In this document: in pieces, positions 16,785 through 25,004 of the stretch
Layout: every line of letters starts with the position of its first letter
Position numbering within the stretch: position 1 is the first letter of the stretch
DNA from: CADEED01 sp035525785
Lineage (GTDB): Bacteria; Pseudomonadota; Gammaproteobacteria; Steroidobacterales; Steroidobacteraceae
NCBI GenBank assembly: GCA_035525785.1
Contig: DATLDQ010000001.1
Coordinates: forward strand, 1-64,000
DNA length: 64,000 nt
Reading direction: 5' to 3'
Notes under the pieces: model-generated
What the model was told of the DNA's origin: nothing
Database searches by the model: none
Seen by the model: only the letters and a program-made list of their open reading frames with translations
Translations under genes and position numbers: made by a program

Positions 16785-17684
16785 ATGAACGCGCCCCGCT
16801 TCCTCGCCGAGCGCGTGCCGCTCTACCAGCAGCGCATAGAAGCCGTGCTCGCGCGCACCCTCGAGATCGACGGCGCCGAGACGCCGCGGCTGCTCGAGGC
16901 CATGCGCTACAGCACGCTGGGCGGCGGCAAGCGCGTGCGCCCGGTGCTCGTGTACGCCACGGGCGAAGCGCTCGGCGCCTCTCTCGATCAACTGGATGCT
17001 GCGGCGGCGGCCGTCGAGCTGATCCACGTCTACAGCCTGGTGCACGACGATCTGCCGGCGATGGACAACGATGACCTGCGCCGCGGCCGTCCCACCTGTC
17101 ATCGCGCCTTCGACGAGGCCACTGCGATCCTGGTCGGTGACGCGTTGCAGGCGCGCGCCTTCGAGGTGCTGGCCCAGGCGCCGGGCGGGCTGAGCGCCTC
17201 GGCACGCCTCGAGATGCTGCGCGTCCTGGCCGATGCGATCGGCACGCGCGGCATGGCCGGAGGCCAGGCCATCGACCTCGAATCGGTCAAGCAAAAGCTC
17301 GATGAAGCCGCCCTCGAACGCATGCATCGCCAGAAAACCGGCGCGCTGATCCAGGCTAGCGTGCTCCTCGGTGCTATTTCTGCCGGTGTTCAAAGCGGTC
17401 CGGAGCGTGCGGCGCTGGCAGCGTTCGGCGCGGAAATCGGGCTCGCGTTCCAGATCCAGGACGACATCCTGGACGTCGAGGGAACGACGCAGTCGCTCGG
17501 CAAGCGTGCCGGCGCCGACGCGGACCGGATCAAGCCGACCTACCCCTCCGTACTGGGCATGGACCAGGCGCGCGCCCAGGCGCTGGCCCGACGAGACGGC
17601 GCCAAGGCGGCGCTCGCGCCGCTGGGGCCCAGGTTCGAGCATCTGGGCGAATTTGCCAATTTCCTGGTGGCGCGCATCAATTAG
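16785..17684 (+). CDS. ispA: (2E,6E)-farnesyl diphosphate synthase
   Basis: IspA condenses dimethylallyl/geranyl diphosphate with isopentenyl diphosphate to make farnesyl diphosphate for quinones and undecaprenyl phosphate. The first aspartate-rich motif reads LVHDDLPAMDNDD and the second QIQDDILDVEG; GGGKRVRPVLVYATG is the IPP-binding block. The 299-residue length from the ATG at 16785 equals that of E. coli IspA. An in-frame ATG at 16758, inside xseB, would add nine residues and cannot be ruled out. It lies between xseB and dxs, so precursor supply and chain elongation are co-transcribed. Confidence 0.94.
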   Translation: MNAPRFLAERVPLYQQRIEAVLARTLEIDGAETPRLLEAMRYSTLGGGKRVRPVLVYATGEALGASLDQLDAAAAAVELIHVYSLVHDDLPAMDNDDLRRGRPTCHRAFDEATAILVGDALQARAFEVLAQAPGGLSASARLEMLRVLADAIGTRGMAGGQAIDLESVKQKLDEAALERMHRQKTGALIQASVLLGAISAGVQSGPERAALAAFGAEIGLAFQIQDDILDVEGTTQSLGKRAGADADRIKPTYPSVLGMDQARAQALARRDGAKAALAPLGPRFEHLGEFANFLVARIN

Positions 17685-17782
17685 GACGGATCGTGGCGGC
17701 GCGGTGATCAATGGGGAGGAATGCGATCCCCGGCCGTCCCGCGTGAGTAGTCCGCAGGACACGCGTGTACACTTGCGCCGCA

Positions 17783-19678
17783 ATGTCCACGGCCGACTTC
17801 GCGCTGCTGCGCTCCATCAATACACCTGCCGATCTGCGAGCCCATCCTGAGAGCGAGCTCGGCGAGGTCTGCGCTCAGCTCCGCAATTACCTGATCCGCA
17901 CCGTGGCCACGCGCGGCGGACACTTCGCTGCCGGGCTCGGCACGGTCGAGCTGACCGTCGCGCTCCACTACGTATTCGATACGCCGAATGACCGGCTGGT
18001 CTGGGACGTGGGCCACCAGGCATATCCGCACAAGGTGCTCACGGGCCGCCGCGACCGCCTCGACTCGATCAAGCAGGGTGGCGGCCTCGCGCCCTTCCCC
18101 ACGCGCACCGAGAGCGAGTACGACACTTTCGGTGTCGGCCATTCCAGCACGTCGATCAGCGCCGCCCTCGGCATGGCGGTGGCCGCGGAGCAGAAGAAAG
18201 AAGACCGCAAGGTCGTGGCCATCATCGGCGACGGCGCGATCACCGGTGGCATGGCGTGGGAGGCATTGCTGAACGCGGGTTCCCGCAAGACCAACCTCCT
18301 CACCGTGCTCAACGACAACGACATGTCGATTTCCGAGAACGTCGGCGCGCTGTCGAACTACTTTGCCAAGGTGCTCTCGGGCCGCATGTATTCGACGCTG
18401 CGCTCCGGCGGCAAGAAGATGCTCAAGCAGATGCCCACCATGTGGGAGCTGGCGCGCCGGTCCGAGGAGATGATGAAGGGCATGGTCCTGCCCGGCACCA
18501 TCTTCGAGGAGCTGGGCTTCAACTACATCGGGCCGATGAACGGCCACGACATCAAGGAGCTGGTGACCACGTTGCGCAACATGCGCAACCTCAAGGGTCC
18601 GCAGCTGCTGCACGTCGCCACGCGGAAGGGCAAGGGATACGAGCCCGCCGAGAAGGACCCGATCAAGTGGCATGGGCCGGGCCCGTTCGATCACGTCAGC
18701 GGCACCATCTTCAAGGAAAAGGCCACCGGTCCCAGCTACTCGCAGGTGTTCGGCCAGTGGCTCTGCGACATGGCCGCGCGCGACGAGCGCATCGTCGGCA
18801 TCACGCCCGCCATGCGCGAAGGCTCGGGCCTGGTCGAGTACTCGAAGAAATTTCCGCAGCGCTATTTCGACGTGGCGATCGCCGAGCAGCATGCGGTGAC
18901 GTTTGCGGCAGGCCTCGCCTGCGAGGGCCTGCGGCCCGTGGTCGCCATCTACTCGACATTCCTGCAGCGCGCCTACGACCAGCTCATCCATGACGTGGCC
19001 TTGCAGAACCTGCCGGTGGTGTTCGCGCTCGATCGCGCCGGGCTGGTCGGCGGCGATGGCGCCACTCACCAGGGCAGCTACGACTACTCGTTCCTGCGTT
19101 GCATACCCAACATGACGGTGATGGCGCCCGCCGACGAAAACGAGTGCCGGCAGATGCTCTATACCGCGACGACTATCGAAGGTCCGTCGGCCGTGCGTTA
19201 TCCGCGCGGGCAGGGTCCGGGCACACCCATCGTCGCGGAGATGACCGCACTGCCCGTGGGCAAGGCGCACGTCCGGCGCATGGGGTCCTCGGGCCTGCTC
19301 ATCCTCGCGTTCGGCGCGATGGTGCGCCCCGCGGAAATCATCGGCGAGAAGCTCAACGCCACCGTAGTGAACATGCGGTTCATCAAGCCGCTCGACGAAG
19401 AACTGGTATTGCGATTCGCCGAGACGCACACCGGGCTCGTGACCATCGAAGAGAATGCAGTCGCGGGTGGCGCGGGTTCCGCGGTACTGGAGCTGCTTGC
19501 GAACTGCGGACGCACCCTGCCCTCGCTGACCCTGGGCATCCCCGACCGCTTCGTCGAACACGGCTCGCGCGAGGATTGCCTGGCGCTGGCGGAGCTCGAC
19601 CTGCCCAGCCTCGAGTCCGCGGTGCGCCGCTGGTGGGAGCATCTGCCGGCTGCGAAAATGCTGGCCGCCGGTACATAA
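17783..19678 (+). CDS. dxs: 1-deoxy-D-xylulose-5-phosphate synthase
   Basis: DXS is the thiamine-diphosphate enzyme that joins pyruvate and glyceraldehyde 3-phosphate at the head of the methylerythritol phosphate pathway. The 631-residue protein has the transketolase-type motifs VGHQAYPHK, GVGHSSTSISAALG, the ThDP-binding GDGAITGGMAWEAL with NDNDMSIS, and the catalytic-domain block FDVAIAEQHAVTFAAGLA. I chose the ATG at 17783 (MSTADFALL); a GTG at 17765 in frame has no better ribosome site. It closes the conserved xseB-ispA-dxs cluster. Confidence 0.95.
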   Translation: MSTADFALLRSINTPADLRAHPESELGEVCAQLRNYLIRTVATRGGHFAAGLGTVELTVALHYVFDTPNDRLVWDVGHQAYPHKVLTGRRDRLDSIKQGGGLAPFPTRTESEYDTFGVGHSSTSISAALGMAVAAEQKKEDRKVVAIIGDGAITGGMAWEALLNAGSRKTNLLTVLNDNDMSISENVGALSNYFAKVLSGRMYSTLRSGGKKMLKQMPTMWELARRSEEMMKGMVLPGTIFEELGFNYIGPMNGHDIKELVTTLRNMRNLKGPQLLHVATRKGKGYEPAEKDPIKWHGPGPFDHVSGTIFKEKATGPSYSQVFGQWLCDMAARDERIVGITPAMREGSGLVEYSKKFPQRYFDVAIAEQHAVTFAAGLACEGLRPVVAIYSTFLQRAYDQLIHDVALQNLPVVFALDRAGLVGGDGATHQGSYDYSFLRCIPNMTVMAPADENECRQMLYTATTIEGPSAVRYPRGQGPGTPIVAEMTALPVGKAHVRRMGSSGLLILAFGAMVRPAEIIGEKLNATVVNMRFIKPLDEELVLRFAETHTGLVTIEENAVAGGAGSAVLELLANCGRTLPSLTLGIPDRFVEHGSREDCLALAELDLPSLESAVRRWWEHLPAAKMLAAGT

Positions 19679-19802
19679 GCGCCGCGGCCCGCGAGAAACG
19701 CGCGCACCGCCGCCCAATTTCCCCGCCTTCTCCCCAATGAGGGGTTGAACCCGACGCCAAAGCCCGCAAACTGTGCGCGCTTTTCCACATCCAGGTCTGC
19801 CA

Positions 19803-20618
19803 ATGAGTTCCGTTGCTCCCAAGGCCCAGGTGCTGTCCGTCGAGGACGTGCAGAGCCGCGCCGACACCCGCCAGATCCCGATCAACAAGGTCGGCATCCG
19901 CGACATCAACCACCCGGTGAAGGTGAAGGATCGTTCCGCGGGCGAACAGCACACCGTGGCCAACTTCAACATGTACGTGAACCTGCCGCACAACTTCAAG
20001 GGCACGCACATGTCGCGGTTCGTGGAAATCCTGCACCGCGAGCGCGAGATCTCCGTGGAGTCTTTCGGCGTGCTGCTGGCGGAAATGACCGATCGACTCG
20101 AGGCCGACTCCGGCCACATCGAGATGAGCTTCCCCTTTTTCGTGATGAAGAAGGCGCCGGTGTCGGGTGTCGAAAGCTACCTCGACTATCAATGCAGCCT
20201 GCATGGCGAGCGCGTCGACGGCCAGACCGAGATGTGGGTGAAGGTCATCGTGCCGGTCACCAGCCTGTGCCCCTGCTCGAAGAAGATCTCCGAGCGTGGC
20301 GCGCACAACCAGCGTTCGCACGTGACGATCACCGCGAAGCTGCGCGAGCACATGTGGATAGAGGAGCTCATCGAGATCGCCGAGAGCGAAGCGTCCTGCG
20401 AGCTCTATGGCATCCTCAAGCGACCCGACGAAAAATACGTCACCGAACGCGCCTACGACAACCCGAAGTTCGTCGAGGACATGGTGCGTGACGTGGCGGT
20501 GCGGCTCAACGATGAACCGAGGATCGCGGCCTATGTCGTGGAATCGGAAAATTTCGAGTCGATCCACAACCACTCCGCGTATGCTTTGATCGAGCGCGAC
20601 AAGGACACGGACGAATAG
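19803..20618 (+). CDS. folE2: GTP cyclohydrolase FolE2 (GCYH-IB)
   Basis: FolE2 converts GTP to 7,8-dihydroneopterin triphosphate, the first step of folate synthesis. It is an alternative to FolE that uses a range of metals and in many bacteria takes over when zinc is scarce. The 271-residue protein has the diagnostic VTSLCPCSKKIS metal-site motif, the HREREISVESFGVLL segment and SFPFFVMKKAPVSGVESY. The start is the ATG at 19803 (MSSVAPKAQV). No FolE is seen in the window and I found no convincing Zur box in the 124 bases upstream, so constitutive use is possible. Confidence 0.93.
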   Translation: MSSVAPKAQVLSVEDVQSRADTRQIPINKVGIRDINHPVKVKDRSAGEQHTVANFNMYVNLPHNFKGTHMSRFVEILHREREISVESFGVLLAEMTDRLEADSGHIEMSFPFFVMKKAPVSGVESYLDYQCSLHGERVDGQTEMWVKVIVPVTSLCPCSKKISERGAHNQRSHVTITAKLREHMWIEELIEIAESEASCELYGILKRPDEKYVTERAYDNPKFVEDMVRDVAVRLNDEPRIAAYVVESENFESIHNHSAYALIERDKDTDE

Positions 20619-20654
20619 TTTTCCAGGGGCGCCGCGCTGCCGTCCGGGAGCCAG

Positions 20655-21329
20655 ATGCCGAAGGCAAAGTTTTCGCAGACCGGGCCCCGCCGCCGCTGGT
20701 GCGCCGCGCCAGCCCTGTCCGCGCTCCTTTGCAGCACGTGGGCCGCCGCCGGCGATTTCACGATCACCACCCGGCAACGTGATTCTCGGCCGCTGGCCGG
20801 CGCGGTGGTCACGATCGAATCCGAAGCTGCGAACGCGCGGGCCGCGCCACCCATCGCGGCGATCATGGACCAGGTCGATCTCGCGTTCGTGCCGGACGTG
20901 CTGGTAATCCCCGTCCATTCCACGGTGCAGTTCCCCAACAGCGACGCCGTCAGTCACCAGGTGTATTCGTTTTCGGGTGCCCGGTCCTTCCAGCTGCCGC
21001 TGTATCGGGGCAAGCCCTATCCACCCGTGGTGTTCGACCAGCCGGGCGTGGTCACGCTCGGCTGCAACATCCACGACAACATGGTCGCCTACATCTTGGT
21101 CACGAGCGCCGCGCACTTCGGCCGAACCGGCGCCGACGGGCGATGGACCACGAACAACCTGCCGCCCGGGCGCTATCGCGTGCGCGTCTGGCATCCGCTG
21201 ATCAACGAAGGTCACGAGGTGGCCAGCGAGATCACCGCGGAAGCCGCCAACGGCGCCACCGAGATCCGCCTTTCGCGCAGCCTCCGGCCGGCGCCCCTGA
21301 CCGGACGCCCGCACTCATGGGACTACTGA
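20655..21329 (+). CDS. Periplasmic cupredoxin-domain protein (methylamine-utilization-like)
   Basis: This 224-residue exported protein has a signal peptide (about 1-32), a cupredoxin fold with a complete set of type 1 copper ligands, His101, Cys137, His140 and Met143 (DAVSHQVYSF and LGCNIHDNMVAYI), and a C-terminal carboxypeptidase-regulatory-like segment (GRTGADGRWTTNNLPPGRYR). Similar proteins are often labelled methylamine utilization protein, although nothing here shows amine metabolism. A role in periplasmic electron transfer is the safe reading. It overlaps the next gene by 13 bases and begins a four-gene operon that ends with an OprO/P porin. Confidence 0.75.
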   Translation: MPKAKFSQTGPRRRWCAAPALSALLCSTWAAAGDFTITTRQRDSRPLAGAVVTIESEAANARAAPPIAAIMDQVDLAFVPDVLVIPVHSTVQFPNSDAVSHQVYSFSGARSFQLPLYRGKPYPPVVFDQPGVVTLGCNIHDNMVAYILVTSAAHFGRTGADGRWTTNNLPPGRYRVRVWHPLINEGHEVASEITAEAANGATEIRLSRSLRPAPLTGRPHSWDY

Positions 21330-22543
21330 AGCGCCACACGTGGCTGCTGATCGCGGCGGCGGCGCTCGCGCCCGCGGCGCGCGCCGCGGACTGGCAGCTG
21401 GCGCTCGACCTGCGGGCGGTGAGCTCCGATGGTCGCGAATCGTTTCTCGACAACGGGCTCGGCAAGCTGCGCTTCGACGAGGACCACCAGGGCGTCCAGC
21501 TCGGCCGCTTGCGTCTTGCGATCGACCAGCCCATCGGCGAAGTGTTCACGGCGCACGCCGAAGCCTCGGTCTGGGATGGCGACGACAAGAACCCCATCGA
21601 TCTCACCGAGGCCTACCTCGAGTACCGCCCCTATCCACGCGGCGGCTTCAAGTCGCGCGTGCGTCTCGGCGCCTTCTATCCACCGATGTCCCTCGAGAGT
21701 CGCGCGTCGGGGTGGGAGACGCCGTACACCATTACGCCGTCGGCGATCGGCACCTGGATAGGCGAGGAGCTGCGCACCGTCGGCCTCGAAGGCCGGGTCG
21801 ACTGGTTGGGCACGCGGCTCGGCCATTCCTTCGACCTGCAGATGACGGCCGCGCTGTTGGGGTGGAACGATCCGGCCGGCACGCAGATCGCGGCACATGG
21901 CTGGGCGATGCACGACCGGCAGACCACGCTGTTTGGTCGCGCGGGTGCGTGGCAGCCCGACCCGGCTCTCGCGAAGAAGGAGTTGTTCGCCGAGATCGAC
22001 GATCGGCCCGGGTACTACGTCGGCGCGCAGGCACGTTACCTCGATCGCGCGATCCTCGAGGTCCTGCACTACGACAACCGCGCCGACCCCAGGGTGTTCG
22101 ATGCTTCGTTGCGCGACTTCGCGTGGCTCACAAAATTCGATGCCGCGGGTCTGCGCATCGAAACCGGCAACGGCTGGACGGCGCTCGTTCAGGCGCTGGA
22201 CGGCGACACCTTCATCGCACCCGGCGGCTTCTGGCTCAAGTGGTCCTACGACTCGCAATCGGCGCTGCTCGCGAAGCGCCAGGGCCCGCACATGCTGGCG
22301 CTGCGTTACGACCGGTTCGCAGTGGAATTCCAGGACGACGGTAGTCTGCCCGGCAGCGAAGATGGCAACGCCTGGACGGTGGCGTATTCCTGGGACCGGG
22401 GCGGCCCGTGGCGATTCGCGCTCGAATGGCTCCGCGTGAAGAGCGACGTGCCGGCGCGCGCGGCGTTGCTCGCCGAGGCGCCCCTCGCCACGGAGACCAA
22501 GATCGAATTTTCCGCGCGTTATCTGCTTGGCGGCGCCTTTTGA
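21317..22543 (+). CDS. Putative porin-like outer-membrane protein
   Basis: This 408-residue protein has a signal peptide ending near ARAADWQL. The rest alternates aromatic and polar residues in the way of a transmembrane beta-barrel (RLRLAIDQPIGEVFTAHAEA, AYLEYRPYPRGGF, LAEAPLATETKIEFSARYL), ending in FSARYLLGGAF with the C-terminal Phe expected for BAM-dependent barrels. I do not recognise a named family; a porin is most likely. Its ATG at 21317 lies inside the end of the cupredoxin gene, so the two are tightly coupled. The next gene, a ModA-like binding protein, begins 38 bases later. Confidence 0.6.
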   Translation: MGLLKRHTWLLIAAAALAPAARAADWQLALDLRAVSSDGRESFLDNGLGKLRFDEDHQGVQLGRLRLAIDQPIGEVFTAHAEASVWDGDDKNPIDLTEAYLEYRPYPRGGFKSRVRLGAFYPPMSLESRASGWETPYTITPSAIGTWIGEELRTVGLEGRVDWLGTRLGHSFDLQMTAALLGWNDPAGTQIAAHGWAMHDRQTTLFGRAGAWQPDPALAKKELFAEIDDRPGYYVGAQARYLDRAILEVLHYDNRADPRVFDASLRDFAWLTKFDAAGLRIETGNGWTALVQALDGDTFIAPGGFWLKWSYDSQSALLAKRQGPHMLALRYDRFAVEFQDDGSLPGSEDGNAWTVAYSWDRGGPWRFALEWLRVKSDVPARAALLAEAPLATETKIEFSARYLLGGAF

Positions 22544-22581
22544 CGAGGCTTCGGGTAGTTCGATGCCCAGGGAGATCCGGG

Positions 22582-23370
22582 TTGCGACTCCAGTCGCTCG
22601 CGCGCGCGCTCGCCGGGTTGGCGGTCCTCGCCGTGCTGCTGTCGCCCCCGGCTCACGCACAAGAGCATGAAGAGCCCGGGCTGCTGGTGTTCGCGGCCGC
22701 GTCCCTCTCGGATGTCGTGGGTGAGCTGTCGGCGGTCTGGGAGAAGTCCTCCCACGTGCCGGTCAAACTATCGTTCGCGGCGAGCTCGGTACTGGCGCGT
22801 CAGATCGAGGCAGGCGCTGCCGCCGACGTGTTCGTGTCCGCGGACCAGGAATGGATGGACTACCTCGCGACCCGGAAGCTCATCGACGCCGCTTCGCGGC
22901 GCGACCTCGTGGGCAACGGCCTGGTGCTGATCGCGCCGGCGGACAGCCGCACGAAGATCGAGATCGTACCCGGCTTCAGACTGGCCGACGCGCTGGCCGG
23001 CGGGCGGCTCGCGATCGCGGATCCGGACACCGTGCCTGCCGGCCGCTACGCACGCGCGGCGCTAACAAACCTGGGAGTCTGGGAGCAGGTCGCGGACCGG
23101 CTGGTTCGCGCCGAGAACGTGCGCTCCGCCCTCACCTACGTGGCGCGCGGTGAGGCCCCGATAGGCATTGTTTATTCGACTGATGCACGGATCGAGAAGA
23201 GAATCCGCGTGCTCGACAGTTTCCCCGATGACAGCCATCCGCCGATTACTTATCCAGCGGCCGCCACCGCGTCCGCGCGGCAGCCCGCGGTGTCGTACCT
23301 GGCGTACCTGGGAAGCAGCGAGGCCACGATCGTTTGGAAAAAGCACGGTTTCAGGGAGCCCAGGAAATGA
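22582..23370 (+). CDS. ModA-like periplasmic oxyanion-binding protein
   Basis: This protein of about 262 residues has a signal peptide (ALAGLAVLAVLLSPPAHAQ) followed by the typical ModA opening LLVFAAASLSDVVGELSAVW, then FAASSVLARQIEAGAAADVF and SADQEWMDYL, and the late ARGEAPIGIVYSTDA block. ModA proteins bind molybdate or tungstate for an ABC transporter. Neither modB nor modC is nearby, which is unusual. The start is a TTG at 22582 with AGGGAGA eight bases upstream; no ATG is available in the right place. Its stop overlaps the ATG of the OprO/P-type porin, suggesting that the porin and binding protein share a substrate. Confidence 0.8.
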   Translation: MRLQSLARALAGLAVLAVLLSPPAHAQEHEEPGLLVFAAASLSDVVGELSAVWEKSSHVPVKLSFAASSVLARQIEAGAAADVFVSADQEWMDYLATRKLIDAASRRDLVGNGLVLIAPADSRTKIEIVPGFRLADALAGGRLAIADPDTVPAGRYARAALTNLGVWEQVADRLVRAENVRSALTYVARGEAPIGIVYSTDARIEKRIRVLDSFPDDSHPPITYPAAATASARQPAVSYLAYLGSSEATIVWKKHGFREPRK

Positions 23371-24941
23371 AGATGTCGACCTCACTGCGTGCGGCAATCG
23401 CCCTGGCGCTCGGCCTGGCGGTGACTCCTGCATTCGCCGAAGACGCCGCGCTCAAGGCGGAGATCGAAGCGCTGCGCGCGCAGATGCAGGCGCAAGCGAG
23501 GCTGCTGGCCGAGCAGCAGGCGAAGCTCGAAGAACTCACGAAAAAACTTCAGGCACCGGCTGACGCGCCGGCACAGTCAGCGCCGGCACAGGTTGCCGCC
23601 GCCCCCGATGTGCCGAAGCTCGCCTTCAACAACGGTCGCCCGACCTTCACATCGGCGGATGGCAAGTCATCGATGTCCGTGCGCGCGATCGCGCAGATGG
23701 ATGGCGCGATATACGGCGAATCCGCCGAGGGCCCTCTGGCCGCCGATTTCCGCCGCGGCTCGGTCGGCGGCGGCCGCGAGAACAATGCGGCGCGCGATTT
23801 CTCCGATGGCTTCAGCTTCCGCCGCGCGCGCTTCGGCGTCGATGGCGTGTTCAACAGCAACTGGAACTACCGGCTGCTGTTCGAGTTTGCCGGCAGCGGC
23901 ACCGAAGGCCCGGCGCGCATCAATGACGCCTGGATTTCGTACACGGGTTTCGCGCCCTTCGCATTCCAGGTCGGCGCGTTCTCGCCGCCGTCCAACATGG
24001 ACGACAGCACCACGCCGGACGACCAGGTGTTCGTCGAGCGCGCGAGCGCCGCCGAACTGTCGCGCGCGCTGGGGGGCGCCGACGGCCGGCTCGGCTTCGG
24101 TGTGCGCAGCGGCGGCAAGCGCTGGATGAGCGCGCTGAACCTCACGACGCGCACCGTCAATGACGCCGAGATGTTCGACAGCCAGTTGGCGGCCGTCGGC
24201 CGCGTCGGTGGGCTGGTCGCGACCAGCGACGACTTCAACGTGCACCTGGGCGCGAACGCCACCTATGTATTCTCCCCCGCGGACCAGGGCTCCTCGGCTT
24301 CGCCACCGCGCCATCCACTGCGCTTCCGCGATCGACCCGAGGTGCGTGTCGACGGCTTGCGCCTCATCGACACCGGCTCGATCGACGCGGCACATGCCAG
24401 CGCCTACGGCGTCGAAGTCGGCGCCAACTGGAGGAGCTTCTACGTTCAGGCCGAGAACTTCTGGTTCGACGTGGACCGCCGCGACGCGACGCTCGACGAT
24501 CCCTCTTTCGGCGGCTACTACCTGCAGGGCAGCTGGCTGATCACCGGCGAAACGCGCCGCTACAACGCCGCGACCGGCTCATTCCAGAATCCACGCCCGA
24601 AGGCTCCCTTCGCGCATGACGGCGGCTGGGGCGCCTTCGAGCTCGCGGCGCGCTTCAGCCACGCCGATCTGAATTTCAACGAGGGTGATGCGGGTCTTGC
24701 GCCGGTGGCCAGCGCCATCCGCGGTGGCGAGCAGGACGTCCTGGCGCTGGGCATCAACTGGTATGTGAACGCGAACATCAAGTTCCTGCTCGACTACCTG
24801 ATGATCGACGTGAATCGCCTGAATCCCGCGGGCCCCGGCAACACCGCGCCATTCGGAGCCGGCGTCGCGACGCCGCCCATCGGCGCCGAGATCGGCCAGG
24901 ACCTGGACGCCTTCGTGCTGCGCACGCAGTTCAGCTTCTGA
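23367..24941 (+). CDS. Phosphate-selective porin O/P family protein
   Basis: This 524-residue outer-membrane porin of the OprO/OprP type has a signal peptide (1-23), then a heptad-like coiled coil (about 26-62, repeated LKAEIEALRAQMQAQ pattern) as found before the barrel in this family, an Ala/Pro linker, and a beta-barrel from about residue 95 to the terminal FVLRTQFSF with its C-terminal Phe. The family forms anion-selective trimers, classically for phosphate and polyphosphate. It overlaps the ModA-like gene by four bases (ATGA). The operon ends here, directly against the perfect palindrome at 24942. Confidence 0.82.
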   Translation: MKMSTSLRAAIALALGLAVTPAFAEDAALKAEIEALRAQMQAQARLLAEQQAKLEELTKKLQAPADAPAQSAPAQVAAAPDVPKLAFNNGRPTFTSADGKSSMSVRAIAQMDGAIYGESAEGPLAADFRRGSVGGGRENNAARDFSDGFSFRRARFGVDGVFNSNWNYRLLFEFAGSGTEGPARINDAWISYTGFAPFAFQVGAFSPPSNMDDSTTPDDQVFVERASAAELSRALGGADGRLGFGVRSGGKRWMSALNLTTRTVNDAEMFDSQLAAVGRVGGLVATSDDFNVHLGANATYVFSPADQGSSASPPRHPLRFRDRPEVRVDGLRLIDTGSIDAAHASAYGVEVGANWRSFYVQAENFWFDVDRRDATLDDPSFGGYYLQGSWLITGETRRYNAATGSFQNPRPKAPFAHDGGWGAFELAARFSHADLNFNEGDAGLAPVASAIRGGEQDVLALGINWYVNANIKFLLDYLMIDVNRLNPAGPGNTAPFGAGVATPPIGAEIGQDLDAFVLRTQFSF

Positions 24942-24996
24942 GAAAAAGGGGACAGATCTATTTTCGGCAGCCGAAAATAGATCTGTCCCCTTTTTC
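24942..24996. repeat. REP-like perfect palindrome, copy 1
   Basis: Two 27-base arms are exact reverse complements around a single central base (24969), giving a 55-base palindrome. The arms contain the core GGGGACAGATCTATTTT, shared with the second copy at 36785. It starts at the base after the porin stop codon and ends nine bases before the stop of the convergent kinase gene. The A-tract and T-tract ends mean it can act as a terminator for both strands. The family resembles intergenic REP elements of proteobacteria, an identification from memory. Confidence 0.85.
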
Positions 24997-25004
24997 GGTC
25001 GCAA

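Noticed and set aside
19679..19802. Zur box upstream of folE2
   Set aside because: FolE2 is often Zur-controlled, but I found no convincing inverted repeat of the right form in these 124 bases.
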